From contig CAZIWA010000113.1 in NCBI GenBank assembly GCA_964542875.1, forward strand, positions 1 through 18,400: a stretch of 18,400 bases of DNA, read 5' to 3'. Source of the stretch: CAZGOM01 sp964542875 (GTDB taxonomy: Bacteria; Planctomycetota; Phycisphaerae; Phycisphaerales; Phycisphaeraceae). Below, one piece after another: positions 1-7,593 of this stretch. The notes under the pieces were generated by a model. It saw only the letters and a list, made by a program, of their open reading frames with translations. It made no database searches and was not told the origin of the DNA. Both the position numbers and the translations under genes were made by a program. The first letter of the stretch is position 1. The number at the start of each line of letters is the position of its first letter.

Positions 1-35
1 GTTCGGGGTTGTTTTTTTTAACAGAGGGGGGGGTT

Positions 36-584
36 ATGCGGGGGGGTGTTGTGGCATTGTTTTTGGTGGCGGCGATTGTGGGCGGGTGTTCGGCGGTGCG
101 GGAGATTTCGGATGCGGCGCAGGAGGTGCAGGGGCGTGCGGCGGGGATCCGGGAGGATTTGAAGGCGGCGAGCGGGACGGGGGAGGTGGGGCCGGCGGCG
201 CAGGTGCATTTGGATGCGGCGGATGCGAAGGCGGTGGAGATTCATGATGCGGCGGGGGCGGTGATACGGGCGGTGCCGGGGGTGAGGGATGTAACGCCGC
301 TTTGGTATCCGGTGGTGAAGTGGGGGCTGGTGGTGTTGGGTGTGCTGGGGGCTTTTGGGGCGTGTGTTTATTTGAATGTGGGTGCGCTGGCGCGGCCTGT
401 GTTTTCGTTGATCGGCGGGCTGATACCGACGGGGACGCGGGCGGCGGCGAAGTTCGATGCGGAGGCGGCGGCGGCGGGGGAATTGAGTGCAGCGCATGAT
501 AAGTCGATCACGGCGCGGCGGGTGACGGATGCGGCGTATGAGGCGGCGTTTTTGAAGGCCAAGCGCGCGGCGGAAATGAAATAA
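36..584 (+). CDS. Putative phage lipoprotein with an internal membrane segment
   Basis: The protein has 182 residues. I chose the ATG at 36 because a long G-rich Shine-Dalgarno tract (about 24-33) lies just before it; an upstream in-frame ATG at 9 would bury the signal sequence. The N-terminus is a short hydrophobic stretch (VVALFLVAAIVGGC) ending in a lipobox, so Cys at about residue 19 should be lipidated. An alanine-rich, probably helical or coiled-coil region follows. A second strong hydrophobic segment (about residues 90-130, starting LWYPVVKWGLVVLGVLG) then precedes a charged helical tail. A lipid anchor combined with an internal membrane span is unusual. The gene sits just upstream of a second small lipoprotein and the terminase genes, where lysis or superinfection-exclusion genes can occur. 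I do not recognise the family; a spanin-like or membrane role is only inference. Confidence 0.7.
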   Translation: MRGGVVALFLVAAIVGGCSAVREISDAAQEVQGRAAGIREDLKAASGTGEVGPAAQVHLDAADAKAVEIHDAAGAVIRAVPGVRDVTPLWYPVVKWGLVVLGVLGAFGACVYLNVGALARPVFSLIGGLIPTGTRAAAKFDAEAAAAGELSAAHDKSITARRVTDAAYEAAFLKAKRAAEMK

Positions 585-605
585 GGCTTTTTTAAGGGGG
601 TTTCC

Positions 606-818
606 ATGCGGGTTTTGATTTTTGTGGTGTTGGCGGTGGGGTTGATGGGTTGCGGAAAGCGCGAAGAGCAGTCGGGGGAGATGCGACGGCTGACGGCGTG
701 CGTGAAGGCGTCCAGCGAGGATGCAGAGGTGCTGCTGGAACAGGCCCAGCGGGGCGAGATTTCACTGACGATGCAGGCGCGGCAGAGGCTGGAGATGGTG
801 AGGGGGAGGGGGAAGTGA
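606..818 (+). CDS. Small lipoprotein of unknown function
   Basis: This 70-residue protein begins MRVLIFVVLAVGLMGCGKR, a compact lipoprotein signal peptide with Cys at residue 16 in the lipobox LMGC. The remaining 54 residues are hydrophilic and probably helical, with many Glu, Gln and Arg. An AAGGGGG ribosome-binding site (594-600) precedes the ATG, and the gene follows the first lipoprotein by 21 bases, so the two are likely co-transcribed. Its size and lipobox would fit an outer-membrane spanin subunit, but no proline-rich segment or partner confirms this. The function is unknown; the lipoprotein assignment is the secure part. Confidence 0.65.
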   Translation: MRVLIFVVLAVGLMGCGKREEQSGEMRRLTACVKASSEDAEVLLEQAQRGEISLTMQARQRLEMVRGRGK

Positions 819-869
819 GAAGTGTGGAGTTGGGGTGAGGGGGCGGGAGATTTTTTTTAGGGGGATCGT

Positions 870-1310
870 GTGGCTTGGAAACGGATGAGCAAAGCGGAAC
901 GGGTGAAGGTTCAAGGGGCATTTTTAAAGAGGTATCTGGCGTGCGGGACGTTTTATCGGGCGGCGCGACAGGCGGGGACGGCGGACGGGAGCGTGCGGAA
1001 ATGGCTCAAAAAGGATGCGGGGTTTGCACGGGCTTTCGCCGAGGTGCGCGAGGCGTTTGCAGAACGGCTGGAACAGGAAGCGGACCGGCGGGGGTTTCGA
1101 GGTGTGCCACGAATGCGGTTTTACCAGGGGAAACCGATCATGGACCCGTCGACGGGAAAGCCGCTTGTGGAGATGGAGTACAGCGATCAGTTGTTGATGT
1201 TCCGGCTGCGGGCGCTGAAGCCGGGGGTGTATCGGGACCGATTGGCGGAGGTGTCTGAGGCTGGGCCGGCGGTGAAGCTGTATCGGGGCGTGGAGGTGGA
1301 GAAGGTGTGA
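870..1310 (+). CDS. terS: Terminase small subunit
   Basis: The 146-residue protein is the probable DNA-recognition subunit of the phage packaging motor. It binds viral DNA and recruits the large subunit encoded next. Residues about 28-47 form a helix-turn-helix (FYRAARQAGTADGSVRKWL). A charged helix follows, then the segment YSDQLLMFRLRALKPGVYRDR, which is typical of the C-terminal half of HTH-type small terminases. The start is GTG at 870, preceded by AGGGGG (859-864). Length and position directly before the large terminase are as expected. The 112-base gap to the next gene shows no clear element. The family call rests on the HTH plus the YSDxLLMxxLKAxxPxxYRDR-like block and the neighbour. 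Confidence 0.85.
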   Translation: MAWKRMSKAERVKVQGAFLKRYLACGTFYRAARQAGTADGSVRKWLKKDAGFARAFAEVREAFAERLEQEADRRGFRGVPRMRFYQGKPIMDPSTGKPLVEMEYSDQLLMFRLRALKPGVYRDRLAEVSEAGPAVKLYRGVEVEKV

Positions 1311-1422
1311 GGGGGCGGGGGCGGAGGGAGGCGGAATTTTTGACTGGGATTAAGAGGATTGAGTTCAGGGGGATGAGAGACAGAGTTGGGAAACAAACTT
1401 TTTTTGGGAATGGAGATTTGGC

Positions 1423-2862
1423 ATGACTCATTTGGCATTGGAAGAGGACGCTCCCGTCTACGAGCCGCGGGGTGCGGCGCGCGAGTTGTTCTACTGCCGT
1501 GCGGGTGAGGTGCTGGTGGAGGGCCCCGCGGGGACAGGAAAGACACGGGCAGTGCTGGAGAAAGTACACCTGTGCATGCTCAAATACCCCGGGGCCCGGG
1601 GATTGATCGTCCGGAAAACGCGCGCGTCCATGACGGAATCAGTGCTGGTGACGTTCGAAGAGAAAGTGCTGGCCGAGGGTGATCCGATCAAACGCCGGGG
1701 AGGCTCGCGCAAACTGAGGCAGAGCTATACGTACGGGAATGGATCACACCTGGTGGTGGGCGGGATGGATAACGCGGCAAGGATCATGTCGACGGAGTTT
1801 GATGTGATCGCCGCGTTTGAAGCGACGGAACTGACCGAGGATGACTGGGAACGGCTGACGACGCGGCTGCGGAACCATGTGATGCCGTATCAACAGGCGA
1901 TCGCGGATTGCAATCCGGAAGCGCCGGGGCATTGGTTGAATCGGCGGGCGGGGGAGAGCGTGAAAAACGAGAAGAGTGGAGATTTGCCGGGGGCAGGGAA
2001 TGCGGCGGCGGCCGTCACCTCGGCCATTTCCAAGGGGGAGACGGGAAAGGAGAAGGCGGTTGATGCGATGGGGAAGATGGTGCGGTTGAGGTCGCGGCAT
2101 TTGGATAATCCCGCGGTTTCCGAGGCTTATTTGATGAGGCTGGATGCGCTTTCAGGAGTACGGCGAATGAGACTGCGCGATGGCGTGTGGGCGGCGAGCG
2201 AAGGGATGGTCTATGACGTGTTTGATGCGAAAGTACACGTCATCGACGGCAAGGCGATTTTGCCGGGGATGGTGCGATGGGCCGTGGTGGGCGTGGACTG
2301 GGGATACCGGGACGCCGGCGTGATGCAGGTGTGGGGCGTGCTGGGCGACGGCAACATGGTGCGGCTGTGCGAGCACTACCACACCGGCAAAACCGTGAGC
2401 GAATGGTGGGTGGCACGGGCGGCGGAATTCAAACGGATGTACAACCCGCGGGCGTATGTGTGCGATCCCTCGCAACCGGCGAGCATCGAGCTTTTGCGAC
2501 GCGCGGGCATGAACGCGGTGGCGGCGGACAACAACGTGCGCGCAGGCATCGGGCGGGTGTATGACCGGCTGGCGATGCGGGCCGGGGAAGACAAAGAGAA
2601 ATGGATGCCGGGGATTTCGTTTGTGCGCGACGGGCTGCTGGCACGGGACATGAGCCTGGTGGAAGCGAAGCTGCCGAGCCAGACGGTGGATGAGTTTGAG
2701 TCGTATGTGTTTGCGTCGGGAAAAGAGAAACGCAACTACCGGGAAGAGCCGATGGATTTTGCGAATCATGGGATGGATGCGATGCGGTACGCGACGGCGT
2801 ATGTGGAGAGCCAGCGCGGGGCGGCCGCTGGGGGCGGGAAGAGTTATCGGGGAGTGGATTGA
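1423..2862 (+). CDS. terL: Terminase large subunit (packaging ATPase and nuclease)
   Basis: The 479-residue protein is the motor that drives DNA into the prohead and cuts it. The ATPase half shows a Walker A loop, GPAGTGKT (residues 34-41), and a Walker B-like strand, DVIAAFEATE (about 127-136). The RNase H-like nuclease half shows three spaced acidic residues: Asp292 in VVGVDWGY, Asp348 in CDPSQPASIELL, and Asp452 in HGMDAMRYA, which is the usual C-terminal signature. Both domains are intact and the length is normal for the family. The region around residues 180-210 (NEKSGDLPGAGNAAAAV...) looks like a variable linker insertion. The gene follows the small terminase and precedes the portal, the classical order. 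The ATG at 1423 follows a GGAG-type ribosome-binding site at about 1410. Confidence 0.95.
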   Translation: MTHLALEEDAPVYEPRGAARELFYCRAGEVLVEGPAGTGKTRAVLEKVHLCMLKYPGARGLIVRKTRASMTESVLVTFEEKVLAEGDPIKRRGGSRKLRQSYTYGNGSHLVVGGMDNAARIMSTEFDVIAAFEATELTEDDWERLTTRLRNHVMPYQQAIADCNPEAPGHWLNRRAGESVKNEKSGDLPGAGNAAAAVTSAISKGETGKEKAVDAMGKMVRLRSRHLDNPAVSEAYLMRLDALSGVRRMRLRDGVWAASEGMVYDVFDAKVHVIDGKAILPGMVRWAVVGVDWGYRDAGVMQVWGVLGDGNMVRLCEHYHTGKTVSEWWVARAAEFKRMYNPRAYVCDPSQPASIELLRRAGMNAVAADNNVRAGIGRVYDRLAMRAGEDKEKWMPGISFVRDGLLARDMSLVEAKLPSQTVDEFESYVFASGKEKRNYREEPMDFANHGMDAMRYATAYVESQRGAAAGGGKSYRGVD

Positions 2863-2873
2863 GTGTAAGGAAG

Positions 2874-2900
2874 GGTCTGGGGCCTGGGGTCTGGGCAGAG
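2874..2900. repeat. Low-complexity GGGTCTGG-type intergenic repeat, copy 1
   Basis: Directly after the large terminase stop there are imperfect tandem units built on GGTCTGGGG / GGCCTGGGG. A related block lies at 3303-3331. Neither block lies in a plausible gene. They look like dispersed host-type intergenic filler rather than phage signal sequences. No function is evident. Confidence 0.5.
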
Positions 2901-2980
2901 AGAATGTGAGATGTATGAAGTTGGATGTCAGATGTTTTTCGGAGAAGAAGGTTGTTCACTGGTTGATTGGCGGTTGTGAA

Positions 2981-3027
2981 ACGGGATGTCGGATTGCGAC
3001 GAAGACGTCTCATCCGACCTGCGTGAG
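2981..3027. repeat. 47-bp dispersed palindromic repeat, copy 1
   Basis: This 47-base segment recurs at 12549-12595 with the same length and 41 of 47 identical positions. Each copy contains an inverted repeat (GTCGGAT ... ATCCGAC here) around an AGACGTCT-like centre. It lies in the 210-base stretch between the large terminase and the small membrane protein. That stretch holds no convincing gene. Confidence 0.7.
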
Positions 3028-3072
3028 GGCATGTTTGGTTTCAAGGGTGGTTTTTTAACGGAGAGGTGATTT

Positions 3073-3291
3073 ATGGTTGAAGCGATGACGGTGGTGGTGA
3101 TTGTGTGCGGGGCGCCTTGGACGGTGTTTTGTCTGCTGGTGGGGTACCAGGTGGGTGCGCGGGGCGGGCGGCCGATCGGGATGCTGGATGAGATCGGGCG
3201 GGCGGCGGGACGCGTGGTTCGCGGCGAGAGCGAGCGGATGGCGCGGGAGGAGGGGAAGGCGAAGGATGAGTCGAAACGGATGAAGGTGTGA
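3073..3291 (+). CDS. Small single-span membrane protein
   Basis: The 72-residue protein starts at an ATG preceded by a good GGAGAGGTG ribosome-binding site (3060-3068). Residues about 5-27 form one hydrophobic span (MTVVVIVCGAPWTVFCLLVG). The rest is hydrophilic and ends in an Arg/Lys/Glu-rich helix. It sits between terminase and portal on the same strand. Small membrane proteins in phage late operons are sometimes holins, but a single span with a long charged tail is not diagnostic. I do not recognise a family. Confidence 0.55.
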   Translation: MVEAMTVVVIVCGAPWTVFCLLVGYQVGARGGRPIGMLDEIGRAAGRVVRGESERMAREEGKAKDESKRMKV

Positions 3292-3302
3292 GGGGATGAA
3301 GA

Positions 3303-3331
3303 AGGGTCTGGGGTCTCGGGTCTGGGGTCTA
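3303..3331. repeat. Low-complexity GGGTCTGG-type intergenic repeat, copy 2
   Basis: Tandem imperfect GGGTCTGGGGTCTCG units immediately follow the small membrane protein gene and match the style of the block at 2874-2900. The next feature downstream is the inverted-repeat-flanked element at 3332-3419. Confidence 0.5.
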
Positions 3332-3419
3332 GTACCGCACCTCATTCATAAAGGTGGGATTCCGGGGCAGGTTCAGAAACCAGCCCCCAGGCACCCACAT
3401 TTTAAAAATGTCGCGGTAC
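3332..3419. mobile_element. Possible remnant of a small palindromic (REP/MITE-like) element
   Basis: This 88-base segment is bounded by the inverted repeat GTACCGC (3332-3338) and GCGGTAC (3413-3419). Inside it, CACCT ... AGGTG can form a small hairpin near the left end. ACATTTT-A-AAAATGT forms a near-palindrome near the right end. No gene is present in the 150 bases between the membrane protein and the portal. Structured intergenic segments with inverted ends resemble non-autonomous mobile repeats, but I see only one copy here and no clear target duplication, so this call is tentative. Confidence 0.3.
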
Positions 3420-3444
3420 CAGGGAACGAGTTGAAGGAATTCAT

Positions 3445-4282
3445 TTGAAGGGTGGGTGGGTGATGGGGTTTAGTGAAGGTTGGCAGGTGCAGGAGGCGGG
3501 GCGGGTGGAGCTTTTGGTGCGTGAGGCGCATCAGGGCGTGACGCGGCCGCTGGTGAATGGGATGTCGCTGGTGGATTTGTGGGACCAGGGCGGGCGGCGG
3601 TATGTGGGGGACCAGTGGGACCATGATCCGCGGGAAGGGTTTCGGCATGAGACGGTGAACAAGGTGATGGGCGTGGTGGTGACGCATTCGGCGGCGGAGG
3701 TGGAGCATTCGCCTCGGGTGAGGTTTACGCCGATGGAGACGACCGATGAGCCGCGGGCGGTGTTTCTAAAACCGCGCGGGGCGCGACGGCTGGCACGCAG
3801 GATGCGGGCGGGGGCGGGGGCGGACCTGGGCATCAACGCCCGGCAACTGGCGTGCCTGGAGCCGGTGACGCTGGAGCAGTACGAGGTGCTGTCGGGGCAG
3901 GCGGATGTGGAGCCGGTGCTGAGCGCGGATGACTTTGACCTGGTGAACGACAAGATGCTCTCCCGGTTTGCGCAGGACTTGTATGACCTGCAATGGCGGC
4001 GCGCCTGCGGCGACGCGGTGTGGGTGGAGAATTCAGTGCTTAAAAACGGGCTTGGGAGCGCGCCGATCTTGTGTGAATGGGATGGCGCGCGGAGCAATGT
4101 GGTGCTGTCCAACCCGCATATCAAGAATGTGTGGATCGACCCGACGGCACGAAGGATCGAGGATGCGCGGTATGTGATTTTCGACCAGGTGATGCCGCTT
4201 GAACAGGCGCGGGCGCAGTGGCCGGAGTTTGAGGAATTGATCGAACAGGCTTCGCAGACGGGCGCGCTGCGGCAGACGGGCG
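3445..4282 (+). CDS. Portal protein, 5' part (interrupted by assembly gap)
   Basis: This is the first 279 codons of the portal, the dodecameric ring at the capsid vertex through which DNA is packaged. The start is either TTG at 3445, with GAAGGAA at 3433-3439 well spaced before it, or ATG at 3463. The reading frame runs unbroken into the N gap. The bases 4228-4282 reappear exactly at 4383-4437, and joining the two copies keeps the frame. The gene therefore continues to 5540 as one protein of about 646 residues. This half contains VNDKMLSRFAQDLYDLQW and WIDPTARRIEDARYVIFDQV, the latter being typical of the wing/stem region of large portals. Position after terminase supports the assignment. Confidence 0.8.
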
Positions 4283-4437
4283 NNNNNNNNNNNNNNNNNN
4301 NNNNNNNNNNNNNNNNNNNNNNNNNNNNNNNNNNNNNNNNNNNNNNNNNNNNNNNNNNNNNNNNNNNNNNNNNNNNNNNNNNTTTGAGGAATTGATCGAA
4401 CAGGCTTCGCAGACGGGCGCGCTGCGGCAGACGGGCG
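4228..4437. other. Scaffold gap (100 N at 4283-4382) flanked by an unmerged 55-bp overlap
   Basis: The 55 bases at 4228-4282 are identical to those at 4383-4437, on either side of exactly 100 N. This is the pattern left when two contigs overlap but were joined with a default gap. The overlap ends in an 18-bp tandem unit (GCGCTGCGGCAGACGGGC, encoding ALRQTG), present twice after the gap, which explains why the assembler stalled. Deleting 155 bases restores a single portal frame. The true number of 18-bp units is uncertain. Confidence 0.85.
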
Positions 4438-5540
4438 CGCTGCGGCAGACGGGCGAGGCGCGGCTGGGGGCGCCTTACAGCCAGACGCATTTTGAACGCA
4501 AGATGCTGGTGGTGCGGACGGTGTGGGAGCGGATGGAAGGTGGGGAGATGGAGGCCGATAAAGAGGAGAATGCGGAGGGGAACACCGCTACCCACGAAGA
4601 GGAAGACGCCCTCACCCCGGCCCTCCCCCTGAGGGAGAGAGGGTTGGAAGAGGAGGCCGATGCTGGGCGGAGGCAGTGGGTGAAGGAAACGCAGGTGCTG
4701 GTGGAGATTCAGCGGGTGATCAGCCAGAGGGAGTGTCCGTATTGGGATATTCCGATGGCGATGACGGTGAATATTCCGATTCTCTATAGCGCTTACGGGC
4801 TGGGTGAGCCGGCGCGGCTGGAGGATGTGCAGCAGTTGGCGAACCGGATTTTGAGTGCAATTTCGAATTTGATCCGGGCGGGGGCTTATCCGCAGGAGTA
4901 CATGCCCAGGGAGTTGATTGAGGAGTTGGAGGCGGCGGGGATTTCGCCTCACAGTTCGCCCAACAACATCATTCCGATCGATGGGGTGAACTGGGAGCGT
5001 TATTTCGGGTCGCGCGGGCGGCTGGGGTTTGCGGTGGAGCCGGCGCCGGTGAACGAGACGTTTATCCGCCTGGTGGACATGTTTCTGCGGCTGGTGGATG
5101 AGATCGGCGGGAACGTGGGCGTGCTGCAGGGGCGTGCGCCGTCGGGGACATCGGGCGCGGCGATCGACAGCTTGACGAGCAATGCGCGCGGGCCGCTGGC
5201 GCTTAAGAGCGAGTATGCGGAACAGGCGCTGTCCCGGGTGGCGAGGCTGATCCTGGACATGACGGTGAAGTTCATGCCCGAAGAGATGGTGCAGAGGCAC
5301 TTTCAGAGCTATCCCGCAGGGCTGCTGGGATACCTGCGGGAGACGGTGGCGACGATGGAGTTTGATGTGAGCGTGGAGATCGCCAGCGGGAAGGGCGCCA
5401 ATAAACGGATGGATGAAGAGCAGGCGATCCGGCGGCTGCAGGCGGGCGCGATCTCGCTGGAGACGGCGCAGGAGCAGATGGGCGTGAACGTGGCGCTGGA
5501 GCGGCAGCGGCGGATGGAAGCCAAGGGGGAAGCGGGCTAA
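4383..5540 (+). CDS. Portal protein, 3' part
   Basis: This is the continuation of the portal in a shifted frame caused by the artificial gap. The first in-frame ATG-like start (ATT/ATG near 4392) is not a real start. It contains two hexapeptides ALRQTG, then a hydrophilic loop, then conserved portal blocks: ILYSAYGLGEPARLEDVQQL, LQGRAPSGTSGAAIDSLTSN and the C-terminal helical MDEEQAIRRLQAGAISLETA. The block GxAPSGxSGxAI is characteristic of large P22-like portals. A dispersed palindrome is inserted in frame at about 4608-4645, giving the peptide DALTPALPLRERG within an acidic loop. The portal ring assembles on the procapsid with the scaffold and capsid proteins encoded next. Confidence 0.85.
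   Translation, partial: FEELIEQASQTGALRQTGALRQTGEARLGAPYSQTHFERKMLVVRTVWERMEGGEMEADKEENAEGNTATHEEEDALTPALPLRERGLEEEADAGRRQWVKETQVLVEIQRVISQRECPYWDIPMAMTVNIPILYSAYGLGEPARLEDVQQLANRILSAISNLIRAGAYPQEYMPRELIEELEAAGISPHSSPNNIIPIDGVNWERYFGSRGRLGFAVEPAPVNETFIRLVDMFLRLVDEIGGNVGVLQGRAPSGTSGAAIDSLTSNARGPLALKSEYAEQALSRVARLILDMTVKFMPEEMVQRHFQSYPAGLLGYLRETVATMEFDVSVEIASGKGANKRMDEEQAIRRLQAGAISLETAQEQMGVNVALERQRRMEAKGEAG
4608..4645. repeat. Dispersed CCCTCACCCCGGCCCT-type palindrome inside the portal gene
   Basis: The sequence reads CCCTCACCCC, CCCTCCCCC, then GAGGGAGAGAGGG. This is the style of the widespread intergenic palindromes that end in CCCTCTCCC / GGGAGAGGG and occur twice more here (6326-6378 and 8005-8055). 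Translated in the portal frame it gives LTPALPLRERG, the well-known peptide produced when such repeats enter genes. Its length keeps the reading frame open. Confidence 0.7.
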
Positions 5541-5570
5541 AGGAATTTATAATTTTAAATTTTAAAATTT
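5541..5570. other. AT-rich palindromic intergenic segment
   Basis: In an otherwise very GC-rich region, the 30 bases after the portal stop are almost all A and T. They include the perfect 14-base palindrome at 5557-5570 (AAATTTTAAAATTT). The 12 bases AGGAATTTATAA at 5541-5552 recur at 12013-12024, where they form one arm of a perfect inverted repeat. A promoter or processing site is possible but unproven. Confidence 0.4.
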
Positions 5571-5638
5571 GAGGCCTGAAACGATGGGTTTTGTGGGTTT
5601 TAGGGTGTTGTGTGAAGTGGAACTATTTGGGGGTTTGA

Positions 5639-6250
5639 ATGAGCGGCGATGAAGTGATCGATGGTGCGGGTGGGGATGAGGTGGTGGAGGCGGAGCTGGA
5701 TGAGCCGGGTTTGGAGGGTGAGCAAGCGCCGGCTGAGGAAGGGGAAGCGAATGAAGCGGTGGCTCCGGAAACCGCGGCGGAGGGCCGGGAGGAAGATGCG
5801 CAAGGCGTGGATCTGGAGTGGCTGGCGGGCGTGACGGGCGTGAGTGCGGAACGGCTGGCGACGCTGGAACCCGAGCAGCTTCGGGAATTGGGTGAGGCGG
5901 TGGTGCGGGCCGCAGCGGAGGCGGAGGCCGAAGCTCAGGCAGAAGCGGCGCACCGGGACCGGGTGACGGCTTTTGCGCAGGGATTCGCTCATGAGACGGG
6001 GCGGGACGCCGGCGAGGTGGAGCGGATGCTGGAGGACTACGAAGCGCTGATGGCGGCGTACGAGGGCGTGCAGGACCCGCACGCGTATCGACGGGTGCAA
6101 CTGATGGCGTGGAATGAAGTCCAGCAGCGCTACCCCGAGCCGGTGAAGCAGCGGGCCAAGGACCCGGGGCGTATCCGCAAGCCGGGGGCGCACAACGGGC
6201 CGGTGGGTTTTGCGGGCAAAAGGCGGGTGAGCCTGGAAGGGAGGGTGTAG
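5639..6250 (+). CDS. Scaffold-like acidic protein
   Basis: This protein of 203 residues lies exactly between portal and major capsid protein, where phages place the internal scaffold. The scaffold directs prohead assembly and then leaves. Composition fits: the first about 60 residues are highly acidic and probably disordered (Glu, Asp, Ala, Gly). A long helical region, rich in AEAEAEAQAEA, spans about 85-160. The C-terminus is basic (PGRIRKPGAHNGPVGFAGKRR), as expected for a capsid-binding tail. No protease motif is visible. The start ATG at 5639 follows a GGGGG ribosome-binding site. Assignment rests on position and composition, not sequence homology. Confidence 0.65.
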   Translation: MSGDEVIDGAGGDEVVEAELDEPGLEGEQAPAEEGEANEAVAPETAAEGREEDAQGVDLEWLAGVTGVSAERLATLEPEQLRELGEAVVRAAAEAEAEAQAEAAHRDRVTAFAQGFAHETGRDAGEVERMLEDYEALMAAYEGVQDPHAYRRVQLMAWNEVQQRYPEPVKQRAKDPGRIRKPGAHNGPVGFAGKRRVSLEGRV

Positions 6251-6325
6251 CCGCCTGGCGCGGCTGGAGAGTGGATTTTAGAGCTTGAAAGGTACCGGGG
6301 GATCGGAGTGCTGGGTTGTGGCAGT

Positions 6326-6378
6326 GAGGGCATGCGTGGGCGGCCTTCACCGTGAGCCCTCTCCCAAGGGGGAGAGGG
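6326..6378. repeat. Dispersed palindromic repeat upstream of the capsid gene
   Basis: A 53-base unit ends in the hairpin CCCTCTCCC (6357-6365) / GGGAGAGGG (6370-6378). The unit is nearly identical to 8005-8055: the first 40 bases differ at two positions. The 166-base stretch between scaffold and capsid genes holds this and nothing else obvious. It lies 38 bases before the capsid start. Confidence 0.7.
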
Positions 6379-6416
6379 GGATTTGAGAGATTCTTTTTTT
6401 TGAAAAGGTGATTTAG

Positions 6417-7550
6417 ATGGCCAACGAAAATGGCTTGCGGTCGTTTATTGACAGTTATGTGCTTGAAAACGTGGATGACGAGCTGCAATCGTCGTTTATC
6501 CAGACCAACCAGATGTTGTACTTCCTGGCCGGCCAGAGCGCGGAAAACCTGGGCAAACTGGGCGCGCCTTCGACATCGGTGGTGCTGGGCTCCGGCGGCA
6601 TGGGCCGAGCCGAGCGGAAAGATGTGGCGGGCGACAAGGAGCACCAGTTCCGGTTTCAGGTGGAGGAACCCGATGACGGCGGCACGGTGGAGAAGGGCGG
6701 CATAACGCCGACCGCATCGGGCTTTGCGGAGGATCGCGTGAAGACCGCGGCGACGCGGTGGACGCACTACATGGAGCCGATGAAGATCCGGGAGCACTCG
6801 CTTTTGATGGCGGGCAACTCCAAGGTGAAGCTGGGCAAACTGGTTGAAGAATCGGTGAGCCAGACGGTGAACGCGATGCTCAAGCGGATCAACACCGGCC
6901 TGCGCTATGGCTCGCCCAGCGCGGTGGAACAGGAGCGTGAGCTTTGGCCGGAATTCATCGGCACCCGGCACGCGCTGACGAAGAACAACCACGCGTACCG
7001 GCGCGACCGGTCGGTGGACACCTGGCTTAACCCCGTGCAACTGACGGCGGAGCAGGTGCTGGGCACGGGCAACACGGGCGTGGACCTGAAGATCGCACGG
7101 GTCCTGAATGTGGGCAATGCGAACTTCAACGGCCTGGCGCGGCGGTCGAAGATGGGCAAGGGCGCGACACTGTTTGTCACCACGCCGGAACTGTGGCTGG
7201 ACCTGGCCGACCAGATCGACGGCGTGGGGCAGATCTTCCACAGCGGCATTCCGGGCAAGGGGATGGGCGGGTTTGAGAACCCGATCATCCAGTACGACAA
7301 GTACTACTTCATCTCCGATGAGGATGTGACCGAAGGCGAAATGGAGTGCTACAACCTGGATACCTGGCTGTTTGAGGTTCACCATGACCTGAACTTCAAG
7401 ATCCCGTCGTTTAGCGAATGGACCAAGAAATGGCGCGCGCAGGAAGGCGGCGAGTACTACCGGTTCACGAACATGGAACTGATGGCGCGGCTGACCTGCC
7501 GTCGGCCGTGGGACAACGCGCGGATCACCGGGCTGACGGTGAATGGCTGA
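6417..7550 (+). CDS. Major capsid protein
   Basis: The protein has 377 residues, the normal size for a phage major capsid protein. It lies directly after the scaffold-like gene and before small decoration genes. It lacks signal or membrane segments. It carries a long N-terminal helical region (ANENGLRSFIDSYVLENV), then alternating beta-type segments and a conserved-looking C-terminus (YYRFTNMELMARLTCRRPWD). Codon usage is tidier than in neighbouring genes, with many C-ending codons, as expected for a highly expressed virion protein. The ATG at 6417 has AAAAGGTG at 6403-6410. HK97 fold is inferred from the gene order; I cannot prove it from motifs. Confidence 0.8.
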   Translation: MANENGLRSFIDSYVLENVDDELQSSFIQTNQMLYFLAGQSAENLGKLGAPSTSVVLGSGGMGRAERKDVAGDKEHQFRFQVEEPDDGGTVEKGGITPTASGFAEDRVKTAATRWTHYMEPMKIREHSLLMAGNSKVKLGKLVEESVSQTVNAMLKRINTGLRYGSPSAVEQERELWPEFIGTRHALTKNNHAYRRDRSVDTWLNPVQLTAEQVLGTGNTGVDLKIARVLNVGNANFNGLARRSKMGKGATLFVTTPELWLDLADQIDGVGQIFHSGIPGKGMGGFENPIIQYDKYYFISDEDVTEGEMECYNLDTWLFEVHHDLNFKIPSFSEWTKKWRAQEGGEYYRFTNMELMARLTCRRPWDNARITGLTVNG

Positions 7551-7593
7551 TGTGGATGGGGGAAGAGTCGATTGCATTTGAACAAGGAGAGGT

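Noticed and set aside
2981..3027. CRISPR repeat
   Set aside because: Only two copies, 9.5 kb apart, with no regular spacers.
3531..5300. Long reverse-strand open frame opposite the portal gene
   Set aside because: Arg/His/Pro-rich antisense reading of a GC-rich gene that also reads through the N gap; no ribosome-binding site or domain.
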